Positions 8,762 through 17,604 of a stretch of 64,000 nt of DNA are shown piece by piece. Location of the stretch: positions 1 to 64,000 of the forward strand of contig NZ_JQCL01000080.1 in NCBI RefSeq assembly GCF_001438845.1, in the 5' to 3' direction. The translations under genes and the position numbers were made by a program. The DNA is from Lactiplantibacillus xiangfangensis (GTDB lineage: Bacteria; Bacillota; Bacilli; Lactobacillales; Lactobacillaceae). The notes under the pieces are model-generated. The model worked only from the letters and a program-made list of their open reading frames with translations. It was not told the origin of the DNA and did no database searches. How positions within the stretch are numbered: position 1 is the first letter of the stretch; each line of letters opens with the position of its first letter.

Positions 8762-8796
8762 GGTAAATTTGTTGCTTCCAGCTAAGTTGATCTTTC
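8762..8796. other. Probable empty insertion site for element A
   Basis: The sequence GGTAAATTTGTTGCTTCC joined to AGCTAAGTTG matches the two flanks of element A copy 5 (GGTAAACTTGTCGCTTCC and AGCTAAGGTG at 20593-20786) with nothing between. Both sites then run into a copy of element B. This looks like the unoccupied version of the same locus. Confidence 0.65.
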
Positions 8797-8825
8797 GATG
8801 AAAGTTGATTTATCTTGCTTTTAAC

Positions 8826-9012
8826 CAATCCTAGCGCAGCCGGCAGAACCAGTGGGCAGTGTCGGTCATGTTGGCTGGCGGTTTATGCCTGGCGACATGG
8901 CGGGGCGTCTTGGAAGACTTGGGCTTTTAGGCTTACAAGCGAGGCGGAAGCCCGTACCTTGGCTGTAGCCGACCCCACAGCCCACTGGTTCTGTCCGGCG
9001 GAGCGATGAAGA
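8826..9012. repeat. Structured intergenic element B, copy 1
   Basis: It begins AATCCTAGCGCAGCC. The inverted repeat GCCGGCAGAACCAGTGGGC (8839-8857) pairs with GCCCACTGGTTCTGTCCGGC (8980-8999), and the element ends at GGAGCGATGAAGAATC. Inner hairpins include GTCTT/AAGAC and GGGCTT/AAGCCC. It is near-identical to copy 2 at 20825-20990 except for about 20 extra bases around 8876-8900. It sits between the convergent nth and yidC genes. Confidence 0.85.
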
Positions 9013-9051
9013 ATCCTATGTGTCTAATTAATGCTATTAACCTTGAGTTAA

Positions 9052-9102
9052 TAAAAAGAAAACCGGCATCCCGATGAAAATCATCGAGGTGCCGGTTTGA
9101 CT
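9052..9102 (-). terminator. Terminator of yidC (minus strand)
   Basis: AAACCGGCATC...GGTGCCGGTTT with an inner CGAT/ATCG pair. On the minus strand the stem is followed by a T-rich tract (complement of AAAAAGAAAA). Confidence 0.75.
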
Positions 9103-9114
9103 TGTTTAAATCAA

Positions 9115-10050
9115 TTAGTTGCGGTGATGGCGTTGCTGCTTGCCAGCATTGCGACCCTTACCAGGGGTGTAGTTACGTGGCTTAGGCGTTGCGTCACTTT
9201 CAGTTGCATTAACTGGCTTAGCTTGTGCAACTGGCGCTGGAGTTGGGGTCTTGATGGGGTGCTTCTTCAGTTCAGCTTCAACTTCACGCCGAATCCGGGG
9301 GCGGAAGAAGTTGATGATGAGCGTTTGTAAGCAGGCGAATAACCCACCGACGAAGAAGTATAGCCCTAAACCAGCGGGTGCTGACATGGACACGAATAAG
9401 ATCATGATTGGACTCATGACGAGCATCATCCGCATTTGCTTCTTTTGATCATCCGGCAAACCAATCATTGAGAGGTAGCCTTGTGCCAAGTAAGACAAGA
9501 AGGCTAAGATGGCCAAAAGTAAACTGGATTTCCCTAAGGAGATCCCCATGAACGTGGCACTTTGCAACTCGGGTGAGAAGCGGATGGCGTAGTAAAGGGC
9601 TGAGAAGACGGGCAGTTGAATTAATAATGGTAAACAACCGATCCCACCAGTCATGCTAATGCCGTTTTCCTTGTAAAGCTGCATCATTTCGTTACTGATT
9701 GCAGCTTTTTCTTCCTGCGTTGTCGCAGCTTTTTGCCGGGCTTGAATCTTTTGCATCTGCGGTTTAACGGCAGACATTTTTTCTTGTTGGTACGTGGACT
9801 TGCGTTGTTGACTGATCATCATAGGTAGAAGTACTAACCGTACGATGACCGTCAGACCGATGATGGCCCAGCCGTAGTTATTGCCTAAAATTTGTGATAA
9901 CCATTGCATAACGGCTTGACCAGGACGTGCTAGGTAGTCGTAGACAAAGCCGTATGGTTTCCCAGACTTAGTTGTCTGTACACAGCCACTCAGAAATAAC
10001 GTCAGCGTAGTTAATGTCAACGCTAATGTGAGGCCTTTTTTAGATTTCAA
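9115..10050 (-). CDS. yidC: YidC/Oxa1 family membrane protein insertase
   Basis: 311 residues. A lipoprotein signal peptide ends in the lipobox LFLSGC (Cys about 23), typical of Gram-positive YidC/SpoIIIJ. The core has five membrane segments: the first ends in the conserved Arg region IVRLVLLPMMISQQR, followed by the cytoplasmic coiled-coil hairpin (QEKMSAVKPQMQKIQ), then GGCLPLLIQLPVFSALYYAI and the last helices. The tail is basic (RNAGKQQRHHRN), as in YidC2-type paralogs that contact ribosomes. It inserts proteins into the cytoplasmic membrane with or without Sec. Its neighbour acyP lies upstream on the same strand. Confidence 0.92.
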   Translation of the reverse strand: MKSKKGLTLALTLTTLTLFLSGCVQTTKSGKPYGFVYDYLARPGQAVMQWLSQILGNNYGWAIIGLTVIVRLVLLPMMISQQRKSTYQQEKMSAVKPQMQKIQARQKAATTQEEKAAISNEMMQLYKENGISMTGGIGCLPLLIQLPVFSALYYAIRFSPELQSATFMGISLGKSSLLLAILAFLSYLAQGYLSMIGLPDDQKKQMRMMLVMSPIMILFVSMSAPAGLGLYFFVGGLFACLQTLIINFFRPRIRREVEAELKKHPIKTPTPAPVAQAKPVNATESDATPKPRNYTPGKGRNAGKQQRHHRN

Positions 10051-10113
10051 TAGATCATAATCCCCTTTATTAAAGATATATAAACTCGATGATACTAAAC
10101 CTGAACGGGGATT

Positions 10114-10386
10114 TCAATTAGTTATCCGAAAATTGTGGTAGTTTTGTGGTTCAACGTCGTTAACGATGAGCTTGTTAACCTTACCAAAATCGGTCGGTGA
10201 TTGTTTGATCACGTCAATAAAGACTTGAACCCGTTGATCTTCGCCTTCCGCTTCAATGAATACGGAGCCATCCATTAAATTGCGAACAATTCCGTTGACA
10301 CCACACTTATCCGCGGCGACCTTTGTGGCCCAGCGAAAACCAACCCCTTGAACGCGGCCGCTGGCTTGCAGAGTTACTGCGCGCAT
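10114..10386 (-). CDS. acyP: Acylphosphatase
   Basis: 90 residues, the usual length for this alpha/beta sandwich enzyme, which hydrolyses acyl phosphates. The phosphate-binding loop GRVQGVGFRW with its catalytic Arg, and VRNLMDGSVFIEAEGE with the catalytic Asn, are both present. The minus-strand gene is separated by 63 bases from yidC and divergent from the RNA methyltransferase gene, a common arrangement in lactobacilli. Confidence 0.93.
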   Translation of the reverse strand: MRAVTLQASGRVQGVGFRWATKVAADKCGVNGIVRNLMDGSVFIEAEGEDQRVQVFIDVIKQSPTDFGKVNKLIVNDVEPQNYHNFRITN

Positions 10387-10487
10387 ACTGTCACTTCCTT
10401 TAATTGTAAATCATAATAACCCATACACTATATAATAGCATGGAAGTGTGATGCGGGCGATATGCTATACTTGAAAATAAATCGTGA

Positions 10488-10508
10488 GGTCTCTCAGCAT
10501 GAGAGACC
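10488..10508 (+). promoter_or_regulatory. Strong hairpin in the leader of the RNA methyltransferase gene
   Basis: GGTCTCTCA and TGAGAGACC form a perfect 9-bp stem with the loop GCA, about 30 bases before the GTG start and after a possible -10 (TATACT, 10465-10470). There is no T run, so it is not a terminator; it may affect transcript stability or translation. Confidence 0.5.
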
Positions 10509-10536
10509 CTGCAAGGACGAAAAGGAAGTTCATACC

Positions 10537-11307
10537 GTGGAAAAAATCAATTCATTACAAAACGTGCACGTTAAAGCGTGGAAAAAATTACAGACCAAAA
10601 AGGGCCGTAAGCAGCAGGGCATGTACCTATTAGACGGCTGGCACCTAGTTAACGAAGCCGTTAAAGCACATATTCCCGTTAAAACGTTACTGATTACCGA
10701 AAAACAATTGGCGACCGACCCGGACTTAACTAAGTTCCCGGCGTTGATTGAAATCTCTGAAGAGGTTGCGGCCCACATTAGCGCAACCGTTACGCCCCAA
10801 GGGGTATTTGCACTGGTTGTTTTGCCGGCAGCAGAGGACGATGAGTTAGCAAAGCTAGACCTAACCCGGCCGTGGTTATTACTCGATAACGTCCAAGATC
10901 CTGGTAATATCGGGACCATGGTGCGAACAGCGGATGCCGCTGGTTTTGCCGGGGTTGCGTTTGGACAGGGAACGGTTGACGTCCACCAACCAAAAGTTGA
11001 ACGGGCCATGCAAGGTAGCCAGTTCCATCTTCATTTAATTAGTACCGATTTAACGACCCTAGTTGAACGGTTGCATGCTGATAACGTCCCGGTGTACGGC
11101 TCGGAATTGAATCCGGAAGCCGTGCAGTATCAAGATGTTGACGCCCCCGCAGCTTTTGGCCTCGTGATGGGGAATGAAGGTAACGGGATGAGTAAGACGC
11201 TCTTAGCGCAGACGGATCAAAACTTATACATCCCAATTAAAGGGCGTGCGGAATCTTTAAATGTTGCGGTTGCAGCCGGGATTCTCATGTTCGGGTTATA
11301 CCACTAG
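10537..11307 (+). CDS. TrmH/SpoU-family RNA 2'-O-methyltransferase
   Basis: 256 residues from GTG 10537 (MEKINSLQN), chosen because AAAGGA at 10521-10526 precedes it; the longer frame upstream crosses the leader hairpin. The N-terminal RNA-binding subdomain (KAWKKLQTKKGRKQQGMYLLDG) is followed by the SPOUT domain with its three signatures: DNVQDPGNIGTMVRTADAAG, LVMGNEGNGMS and the knot end IPIKGRAESLNVAVAAGILMF. The family methylates ribose 2'-OH in rRNA or tRNA using S-adenosylmethionine; the target cannot be told from sequence. This gene commonly precedes pheST in Firmicutes, as here. Confidence 0.9.
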   Translation: MEKINSLQNVHVKAWKKLQTKKGRKQQGMYLLDGWHLVNEAVKAHIPVKTLLITEKQLATDPDLTKFPALIEISEEVAAHISATVTPQGVFALVVLPAAEDDELAKLDLTRPWLLLDNVQDPGNIGTMVRTADAAGFAGVAFGQGTVDVHQPKVERAMQGSQFHLHLISTDLTTLVERLHADNVPVYGSELNPEAVQYQDVDAPAAFGLVMGNEGNGMSKTLLAQTDQNLYIPIKGRAESLNVAVAAGILMFGLYH

Positions 11308-11407
11308 GTTACAATTAGTAAGAATGACGTTTAAATTGGGCAAAATACTTTTAAAGTTACTTACTTTTTAGTAGAATAGCGGTAGTTATTAACAAAGGGA
11401 GCTTTTA

Positions 11408-11914
11408 ATGAAAACTAATGCGTGGAAACAAGATTCTGAATACGTGGCGCTTGTTGCAGATTTGTTAGCTCAACCAGAAGTACAGCGGTTGGCAGAGTTT
11501 ACTCAGCACCATCATTCGAATCGCTTAGATCATTCAATTGCAGTTTCATATGATAGTTATGTTTTAGCGAAGAAATGGCATCTTAATACGACGGCAGTTG
11601 CTCGTGGTGGATTATTGCATGATTTGTTTTATTATGACTGGCGTGAAACCAAGTTTGATTTAGGGTCACACGCATTTATCCACCCACGGGTCGCGTTACG
11701 AAACGCTGAAAAGTTAACCAAATTAACACCGATGGAAAAGGATATCATTTTGAAGCACATGTTTGGGGCGACGTTAGCCGTTCCTAAATATCGAGAAAGT
11801 TTGCTCGTTTCCTTAGTCGACGATTATGAAGCAGAACATGAATTTTTTGGCCCACTACGGACGAAAGTGGCCAAACAGTTAGATCGGTTCCGAGGTAAGG
11901 TCTCCGCCGGTTAA
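11408..11914 (+). CDS. HD-domain phosphohydrolase-like protein
   Basis: 168 residues from ATG 11408 with AAAGGGAG upstream. The metal-binding pattern of HD proteins is visible: H in NRLDHSIAVS, the HD pair in GGLLHDLFYYDW, H in DIILKHMFG and D in LVSLVDDYEA. It is a compact cytoplasmic HD hydrolase of the type often annotated as uncharacterised in lactobacilli. The substrate is unknown. It is followed after 24 bases by the HxlR regulator on the same strand, so the two are probably co-transcribed. Confidence 0.8.
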   Translation: MKTNAWKQDSEYVALVADLLAQPEVQRLAEFTQHHHSNRLDHSIAVSYDSYVLAKKWHLNTTAVARGGLLHDLFYYDWRETKFDLGSHAFIHPRVALRNAEKLTKLTPMEKDIILKHMFGATLAVPKYRESLLVSLVDDYEAEHEFFGPLRTKVAKQLDRFRGKVSAG

Positions 11915-11938
11915 TCGAATTTTTTGGAGGTCATGCAT

Positions 11939-12301
11939 ATGTCAGAAATGATAGTTGATACGGTTGAAGACTCAGCCGTCGATTTTGAGCTGTGTCCCAA
12001 ATTTGAAAAGACTTTTTCCATTTTGGGTAAGAAGTGGAATGGTCTGATCATTGACGTTTTACTCGAAGACGGGCCACAACGTTTTAAGAACTTGGCACGG
12101 CGCATTCCTAAGTGTAGTGACCGGGTACTGGTGGTTCGCTTGAAAGAACTCGAAGCTAATGGGATTGTTAGTCGGGTCACGCATTGTGATTCCGCATTGA
12201 TTGAATACAGCTTAACGACCAAGGGGAAGGATCTCCGGCAAGTTATGGATACCGTCCACACTTGGTCTGATAAGTGGTTTAGTCCAACTCAGTGTAATTA
12301 A
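11939..12301 (+). CDS. HxlR-family winged-helix transcriptional regulator
   Basis: 120 residues from ATG 11939 (MSEMIVD), placed by GGAGG at 11926-11930 with 8-base spacing; TTG 11924 and ATG 11933 are too close to or upstream of that site. It shows the HxlR pattern: CPKFEKTFSILGKKWNGLII, then the recognition region RFKNLARRIPKCSDRVLVVRLKELE and the wing VSRVTHCDSALIEYSLTTKG. Three Cys could be redox-sensing in this family (inference). It follows the HD gene and precedes the pheS T-box leader, which belongs to its own transcript. Confidence 0.85.
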   Translation: MSEMIVDTVEDSAVDFELCPKFEKTFSILGKKWNGLIIDVLLEDGPQRFKNLARRIPKCSDRVLVVRLKELEANGIVSRVTHCDSALIEYSLTTKGKDLRQVMDTVHTWSDKWFSPTQCN

Positions 12302-12339
12302 TGGGTTGACGGAATTAGGGCTTTAGCCTAGACTTACAT

Positions 12340-12594
12340 TGTAGATAAAAGCTGTGACGAGAAATAGTAGTTAGGAGCGACGTCTTAGGGACGGGTGTCA
12401 TCGATTGTAAGCACCCCGGCGTTTAAGCTAGTGAATTCACTCTCTGAGCTGAAATTGGGCGTTTTTGATAACAAATAATTTTCCGGTCACCCGACCGTTA
12501 CTACGGGAAAAGTGCACGTTAGGATTGAATGCTGACGTGAACAAGGGTGGTACCGCGATGAACCTCGTCCCTTTTTGGGCGAGGTCTTTTTTTG
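12340..12594 (+). promoter_or_regulatory. T-box leader of pheST
   Basis: The antiterminator T-box AAGGGTGGTACCGCG lies at 12543-12557. Its TGGT (12548-12551) matches a discriminator A as in tRNA-Phe. A terminator CCTCGTCCC/GGGCGAGG (12563-12584) with a T run competes with it. A candidate Phe specifier codon TTC followed by A is at 12436-12438 in the Stem I region. Uncharged tRNA-Phe would stabilise read-through into pheS. The exact 5' end and specifier assignment are estimates. Confidence 0.92.
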
Positions 12595-12629
12595 TCGTCA
12601 AACGTTAATAAAAATATTGGAGGAAGCAT

Positions 12630-13676
12630 ATGAGTTTACAAGATCGGTTAACTGAATTACGTGATCAAGGCTTGGCCGACATTAAGTCCGCCGATGTGTT
12701 GAAAAAAGTCAACCAAGTTAAAGTCGATTTACTTGGTAAGAAGGGTCCCATTACGGAAGTTTTACGTGGGATGCGGGACTTAACGCCCGAAGAACGACCT
12801 AAAGTTGGTGCTTACGCCAACGAAGTGCGTGATCGCCTTCAAAATGCGATTGATCAACGGCGCGCAGAATTGGAACAATTAGCGGTCAATAAGCAATTGG
12901 CTGCGGAAAAATTAGACGTGACCTTACCAGGGCGTGAAGTTGCCCAAGGCCAACCACATGTCATCACGCAAATTATCACGGAATTAGAAGACCTATTCAT
13001 GGGAATGGGTTATCAAATCGTTGACGGTGATGAAGTTGAAGAAGATTACTACAACTTCGAACGCTTAAACTTGCCTAAGGATCACCCCGCACGGGATATG
13101 CAAGATACGTTCTACATCACTAAGGAAGTCTTATTACGGACCCAAACATCCGCTGACCAACCCCGGTCACTTGAAAACCATGATTTCTCCAAGGGTCCAT
13201 TAAAAGTGTTGTCACCCGGACGTGTTTATCGTCGCGATACCGATGATGCGACCCATTCACACCAATTCCATCAAATTGAAGGATTAGTTGTGGACAAGCA
13301 CATCACCATGGCCGACTTAAAAGGAACCTTAACGTTAGTTTCTAAGACGTTGTTCGGGGACCAATTCGACGTTCGCTTACGGCCAAGTTACTTCCCATTC
13401 ACGGAACCATCCGTTGAAGCCGACGTCACTTGCTTTAACTGTGGCGGTAAAGGTTGTGGCATCTGTAAACAAACCGGTTGGATCGAAGTATTAGGTGCCG
13501 GAATGGTTCATCCCCACGTGCTTGAAATGTCAGGGATCGACCCCGAAGTATACGGTGGGTTTGCCTTTGGCTTAGGCCCAGACCGTTTTGCAATGTTGAA
13601 ATACGGTGTTGATGATATCCGGAACTTCTACTTAAACGATGTTCGGTTCTTGTCACAGTTTTACAAGAAAGGTTAG
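12630..13676 (+). CDS. pheS: Phenylalanyl-tRNA synthetase alpha subunit
   Basis: 348 residues from ATG 12630 with GGAGG upstream. The N-terminal coiled coil (residues 1-90) is followed by the class II catalytic core: motif 2 region [24 protein letters not shown], and motif 3 [18 protein letters not shown] near the C terminus. [18 protein letters not shown] Cys cluster region is typical of bacterial PheS. It attaches Phe to tRNA-Phe as an alpha2beta2 tetramer with PheT, which starts 11 bases downstream. Confidence 0.97.
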   Translation: MSLQDRLTELRDQGLADIKSADVLKKVNQVKVDLLGKKGPITEVLRGMRDLTPEERPKVGAYANEVRDRLQNAIDQRRAELEQLAVNKQLAAEKLDVTLPGREVAQGQPHVITQIITELEDLFMGMGYQIVDGDEVEEDYYNFERLNLPKDHPARDMQDTFYITKEVLLRTQTSADQPRSLENHDFSKGPLKVLSPGRVYRRDTDDATHSHQFHQIEGLVVDKHITMADLKGTLTLVSKTLFGDQFDVRLRPSYFPFTEPSVEADVTCFNCGGKGCGICKQTGWIEVLGAGMVHPHVLEMSGIDPEVYGGFAFGLGPDRFAMLKYGVDDIRNFYLNDVRFLSQFYKKG

Positions 13677-13687
13677 GAGGAGTCCAC

Positions 13688-16105
13688 ATGAGAATTTCTA
13701 CCCAATGGTTAAAGGATTATTTAAAGCTGGACATTCCGGCCGATGAATTAGCAGAAAAAATTGAACGGACGGCCGTTGAAGTTGACGGTGTCATTCGTCC
13801 CGATGAAGGACAGAAAAAGGTTGTGGTTGGGCACGTTTTAACCTGTGAACCCCATCCTGATTCTGACCATTTACACGTTTGCCAAGTTGACGTTGGCGAA
13901 GATGAACCACTTCAAATCGTTTGTGGCGCACCAAACGTTGCCGCTGGCGAAAAGGTCGTTGTGGCGTTACCTAACTCTTGGATCGGTAACCACACAAAGA
14001 TTAAAAAGAGCAAGATGCGCGGTGTGAAGTCTGCCGGAATGCTCTGTGCCTTGGACGAACTTGGCTTTGATGAAAAGTTAGTGCCTAAGGAAGTCGCTGA
14101 CGGGATCTTTATTCTGCCAGACGACGCGGTTCCAGGCGAACCCGTCTTCGGTTACCTCGGGATGGACGATGAAATTATCGATATGTCCGTCACACCTAAC
14201 CGTGGGGACATGCTGAGCATGAACGGAACGGCGCACGAATTGGCTGCTATTTACGATCAAACGCCTAACATGCCAACGGTTGACTTACATGAAGACGAAC
14301 AAGATGACGCCACCGACCAATTAGAAGTGCGGGTCGATGCCGATGAACACGACGTTCCAATGTACAAGATGCGTCTCATTAAAAACGTGACGATCAAACC
14401 AAGTCCATTATGGTTACAAATCCGGATTTGGAATGCCGGGATGCGTCCAATCAATAACGTTGTTGACGCGACGAACTACATTTTGATGCAATACGGGCAA
14501 CCATTACACGCCTTTGATTTCGATCAATTGAAGAACGGGCACGTTAACGTTCGGTTGGCCAAGGCCGGCGAACACATGACAACTTTGGACGGTGAAGACC
14601 GCGAATTGTTGCCAACGGACCTCGTTATTTGTAGTGAAGATACCCCAATTTGTTTAGCAGGGACCATGGGTGGTTTGGATACTGAAGTGACCGATGCAAC
14701 GACGTCGATTGCCTTGGAAGGTGCCGTATTTGATGCGGTTAAAATCCGGAAGACGGCTCATAATCACGATTTGCACAGTGAAGCTTCCATGCGCTACGAA
14801 CGCGGCATTGACCATGGGATGACCGAAACAGCCTTGAACGCGGCGGCCGCAATGATTGCTGAATTAAGTGGCGGTACTGTGACGAATAACGTTGTCATTG
14901 GGCGCGATGAAGACGTTCAACCAACGACGGTCACGATCACCTTAAGCAAAATCAACCACGTGTTGGGAACGACGTTGTCCGTTGAAGCAGTGGCGGACAT
15001 CTTTAAACGGTTAGACTTTGAAACGACGGTTGCTGGTGAAACTTATACGGTCACGGTTCCATCTCGTCGGTGGGATATTCACATTCCGGCTGATTTGATC
15101 GAAGAAGTTGCCCGGCTATACGGCTATGACAACTTGCCTTCAACTTTACCAACGGGACAACCAACCATTGGTAAGCTGAACGAAACACAACAAGTTATTC
15201 GGGACTCACGTAAATTAATGGAAAGTGCCGGTTTAACGCAGGCCATTAGTTATTCATTGACGACTGAGGAAAAGGCTAAGGCCTTTGCTTTACATCCAAG
15301 TGAAGTCACTAAGTTAGACTTCCCAATGAGCTCAGAACGGACGACGTTACGCTTGAGCCTAGTTTCTGGTTTGCTGGATGACTTAGCCTACAATAATGCC
15401 CGTAAGGAACATAACGTGGCGTTATACGAAGAAGGCCGGGTCTTCTACAGTCAGCCTGAACAAGTTCGTCCAAAGGAAATCGAACACATTGCTGGTGCTA
15501 TTACGGGCTCAATGACCAAGAAGAGCTGGGGCGTTGCTGAACAACCCGTTGATTTCTATCAAATCAAGGGAATCGTGGAAGGCTACTTGAAGAGCTTGGC
15601 TTTAGACGATGCCGTAAGCTATGTCGCAACGAGTGACCATCCTGAAATGCACCCTGGTCGAACAGCCAACATTTTTGTTGGTGACCAGTTAGTTGGGTTT
15701 GTTGGTGAAATTCACCCGAACACGGCAAAAGCTTACAAGGTTCGTGAAACCTACGTCTTCGAACTCGACTTGACGGCCTTAATTGCCTTACCAAAGGAAC
15801 GGCAGCAATATCAACCAATCTCGAAGTTCCCAAGTATCACGCGGGACGTTGCGATGTTGATTGATGACACCGTTACGAACGCGACGATTGTTGACCTGAT
15901 TAATGACAAGGGTGGGGCACACTTACAAAGTGTTGAACTCTTTGACGTTTATACTGGTAGTCACGTTCCAGCTGGTAAGAAGTCATTGGCTTACACATTA
16001 ACTTACCGTGATCAAAACGCGACACTAGTTGACGATGAAGTGACGCAAGCCTTCAATAAGGTCTTGGCCGCTTTGACCGATGAACTGGGTGCGGAAATTC
16101 GTTAA
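13688..16105 (+). CDS. pheT: Phenylalanyl-tRNA synthetase beta subunit
   Basis: 805 residues from ATG 13688 (GGAGG at 13677-13681). The domain order is standard: N-terminal EMAP-like tRNA-binding domain (VVVGHVLTCEPHPDSDHLHVC), B3/B4 editing domain (about 200-400), B5 domain, catalytic-like core, and a C-terminal ferredoxin-like anticodon-binding domain (FPSITRDVAMLIDDTV). It is translated with pheS under the T-box control upstream. Element A copy 3 lies 46 bases past the stop codon. Confidence 0.97.
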   Translation: MRISTQWLKDYLKLDIPADELAEKIERTAVEVDGVIRPDEGQKKVVVGHVLTCEPHPDSDHLHVCQVDVGEDEPLQIVCGAPNVAAGEKVVVALPNSWIGNHTKIKKSKMRGVKSAGMLCALDELGFDEKLVPKEVADGIFILPDDAVPGEPVFGYLGMDDEIIDMSVTPNRGDMLSMNGTAHELAAIYDQTPNMPTVDLHEDEQDDATDQLEVRVDADEHDVPMYKMRLIKNVTIKPSPLWLQIRIWNAGMRPINNVVDATNYILMQYGQPLHAFDFDQLKNGHVNVRLAKAGEHMTTLDGEDRELLPTDLVICSEDTPICLAGTMGGLDTEVTDATTSIALEGAVFDAVKIRKTAHNHDLHSEASMRYERGIDHGMTETALNAAAAMIAELSGGTVTNNVVIGRDEDVQPTTVTITLSKINHVLGTTLSVEAVADIFKRLDFETTVAGETYTVTVPSRRWDIHIPADLIEEVARLYGYDNLPSTLPTGQPTIGKLNETQQVIRDSRKLMESAGLTQAISYSLTTEEKAKAFALHPSEVTKLDFPMSSERTTLRLSLVSGLLDDLAYNNARKEHNVALYEEGRVFYSQPEQVRPKEIEHIAGAITGSMTKKSWGVAEQPVDFYQIKGIVEGYLKSLALDDAVSYVATSDHPEMHPGRTANIFVGDQLVGFVGEIHPNTAKAYKVRETYVFELDLTALIALPKERQQYQPISKFPSITRDVAMLIDDTVTNATIVDLINDKGGAHLQSVELFDVYTGSHVPAGKKSLAYTLTYRDQNATLVDDEVTQAFNKVLAALTDELGAEIR

Positions 16106-16151
16106 ATTGTTGTCTAAAAGGCAACGCTAAGAATGGCCACTTGCAAGTTAT

Positions 16152-16328
16152 TCCGGTTGCCACTGATAACATGCGGTCGTGGGACCGGGTCAAGCCTGAG
16201 GTGCGGTCTTGCCCCTCGCCCGGAGCAATTATAAAAAGCGTAATTGTCCCGGACCGTCCGTGGCCTAAGACCGGAAAATCACCGGTCAAGGCCACCTTCA
16301 CGACTGATGCCATCAGTGGCAACCTCCG
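16152..16328. repeat. Structured intergenic element A, copy 3
   Basis: 177 bp from TCCGG to CCTCCG, just after pheT. Outer arms GTTGCCACTGAT and ATCAGTGGCAAC pair, with GCGGTCGTG/CACGACTG within. The inner hairpin GGGTCAAG/CTTGCCCC encloses the loop CCTGAGGTGCGGT. The 3' hairpin GGCCT (16262-16266)/AGGCC (16289-16293) has a second stem GACCGG/CCGGTC. The flank to about 16375 matches that of copy 2. Confidence 0.85.
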
Positions 16329-16432
16329 ATTATCCGACAGTAATAACGATAGTAAAGTTATTTTAAGCGGAGTCGGGTAGTGGTGGTGTGATGTGCCGGT
16401 AGTGATGAAAATTTAAATCTTTAGTGGTTATT

Positions 16433-16478
16433 AAAAGTAGTGCCAACAACTGTGATGGTTGCGGGCACTACTTTTTTA
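16433..16478. terminator. Bidirectional-type terminator upstream of the 16569 gene
   Basis: AAAAGTAGTGCC...GGCACTACTTTTTT, with an inner CAAC/GTTG pair and A/T runs on both sides. It probably ends the pheST transcript after element A. Confidence 0.8.
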
Positions 16479-16568
16479 TGTGGCCGAGTCTAAATAATCA
16501 TGTGTTGCCAATCATACTGTGGTTTGATACATTTATCGGATAGCAAATTCTAAGTTAAGGAAACTAGC

Positions 16569-16916
16569 ATGAAAAATTATGTTCTAATCCAAGTTATTGC
16601 GGGCATTTATTTGATGATCTTTGTTGCCGCACTTTATTTTGCCACCGGTGTTCAAACTGGGTTTAAGTTAGATGACAATCAATTGATTGGTTACGGCGGG
16701 TGTGGTATTTTGCTCGTGAGCCTTGTCGCATCGCTTTTTACCGTTAAAATTAAACTGCAAAAGGGTATGGCAGTGTTACTGACGCTTTGTTGCGTGGGGT
16801 TACTCTTTAATGGGGTTAATTTTAATGAAGCCTTTTGGTACTTTATTTTATTTGTGGTGCTAATCCCTTTTTGGATGTTATTAGAGACTGTGATTTTTGT
16901 GACCCAACGAGAATAA
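16569..16916 (+). CDS. Small integral membrane protein, unknown
   Basis: 115 residues from ATG 16569 (AAGGAAA upstream). Four hydrophobic segments (about residues 5-27, 38-58, 64-82 and 88-110) leave almost no soluble part. I see no family motif. It has its own terminator at 16928 and is convergent with the L,D-transpeptidase gene. Hypothetical. Confidence 0.6.
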   Translation: MKNYVLIQVIAGIYLMIFVAALYFATGVQTGFKLDDNQLIGYGGCGILLVSLVASLFTVKIKLQKGMAVLLTLCCVGLLFNGVNFNEAFWYFILFVVLIPFWMLLETVIFVTQRE

Positions 16917-16927
16917 AGGTTAAATCT

Positions 16928-17003
16928 AAAAAAAGACAAGTTCACATGACCATCCGTTAAGCTTCAGAAGTGAGATGGGTCGTAATGAACTTGCTTTTTT
17001 TAT
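16928..17003. terminator. Shared terminator between convergent genes
   Basis: AAAAAAAG and ACAAGTTCA on the left pair with TGAACTTG and CTTTTTTT on the right, with further pairing inside (ACCATC/GATGGGT). Suited to both the membrane gene (+) and the transpeptidase gene (-). Confidence 0.8.
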
Positions 17004-17004
17004 T

Positions 17005-17604
17005 TTAGTCAATGACAACTTTTGTACCATAGCGAATATTTTTATAAACCCACTTTGAATCGGCAATACTTAGATGAACGCAGCCGTGTGACGAAGGTCG
17101 TTTGCCGAGGTCCGCCGCGTCGGATTTGATAAAGTGGCCCTGAGTATCGACCGGGGTTGAGTGAAATAAGTATTCACCATGGTTCAACCATGAGACCCAG
17201 TAATAGGCGCCTTCGTTCACGCTAGCACTGTAAAAGTATTTTCCCCGTTCAGCTTGAACGTGGTAGGTGCCTCGTGGTGTCTTAGTGTTTTTTGTTGTGC
17301 GGCCGGTTGAAACATACATGGTATAGAGTACACGCTTGTCAGTCATCAAATACAGTCGTTGCTTTTTCAGTGAGACGTGAATCCACATATGCGGATACTT
17401 GCTGACATCGGGATAGGCGACCTTTTCTGAAGATTTGTGCCAGTTGATCGGTGACCGCATGACAGAAGGCTTTGTGACCTTCTTGGTGGTCGTGATATTT
17501 TTAGCCGCCGCACTTCGATGGTGGGTCATGATTGGAAGTGATATTAATAGACCGGCAATCAGTATAATTCCCAGCAATATCGCTAACTTCTTTGGTCGTA
17601 GCAT
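17005..17604 (-). CDS. L,D-transpeptidase (YkuD domain)
   Basis: 199 residues from ATG 17604 (MLRPKKLAILLG), set by GGGGGA 9 bases upstream; a TTG 39 bases earlier also keeps the frame but lacks a site. An N-terminal membrane anchor is followed by a Ser/Lys-rich linker and a YkuD catalytic domain. The motif SSHGCVHLS supplies the catalytic His and Cys, and upstream YLFHSTP supplies the other conserved His. The enzyme cross-links or trims peptidoglycan peptides outside the membrane, independent of penicillin-binding proteins. Monocistronic. Confidence 0.9.
   Translation of the reverse strand: MLRPKKLAILLGIILIAGLLISLPIMTHHRSAAAKNITTTKKVTKPSVMRSPINWHKSSEKVAYPDVSKYPHMWIHVSLKKQRLYLMTDKRVLYTMYVSTGRTTKNTKTPRGTYHVQAERGKYFYSASVNEGAYYWVSWLNHGEYLFHSTPVDTQGHFIKSDAADLGKRPSSHGCVHLSIADSKWVYKNIRYGTKVVID

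Noticed and set aside
8419-9009. Plus-strand frames at 8419-8715 and 8815-9009
   Set aside because: They lie entirely within structured repeats A and B, have no ribosome binding site, and read differently in each copy.
8820-9010. CRISPR or tandem repeats near the GC-rich repeats
   Set aside because: Repeats are dispersed, not tandem; there are no spacers or cas genes.
16053-16380. Frames on both strands over 16053-16380
   Set aside because: Same cause: GC-rich element A, with stems that keep frames open by chance.
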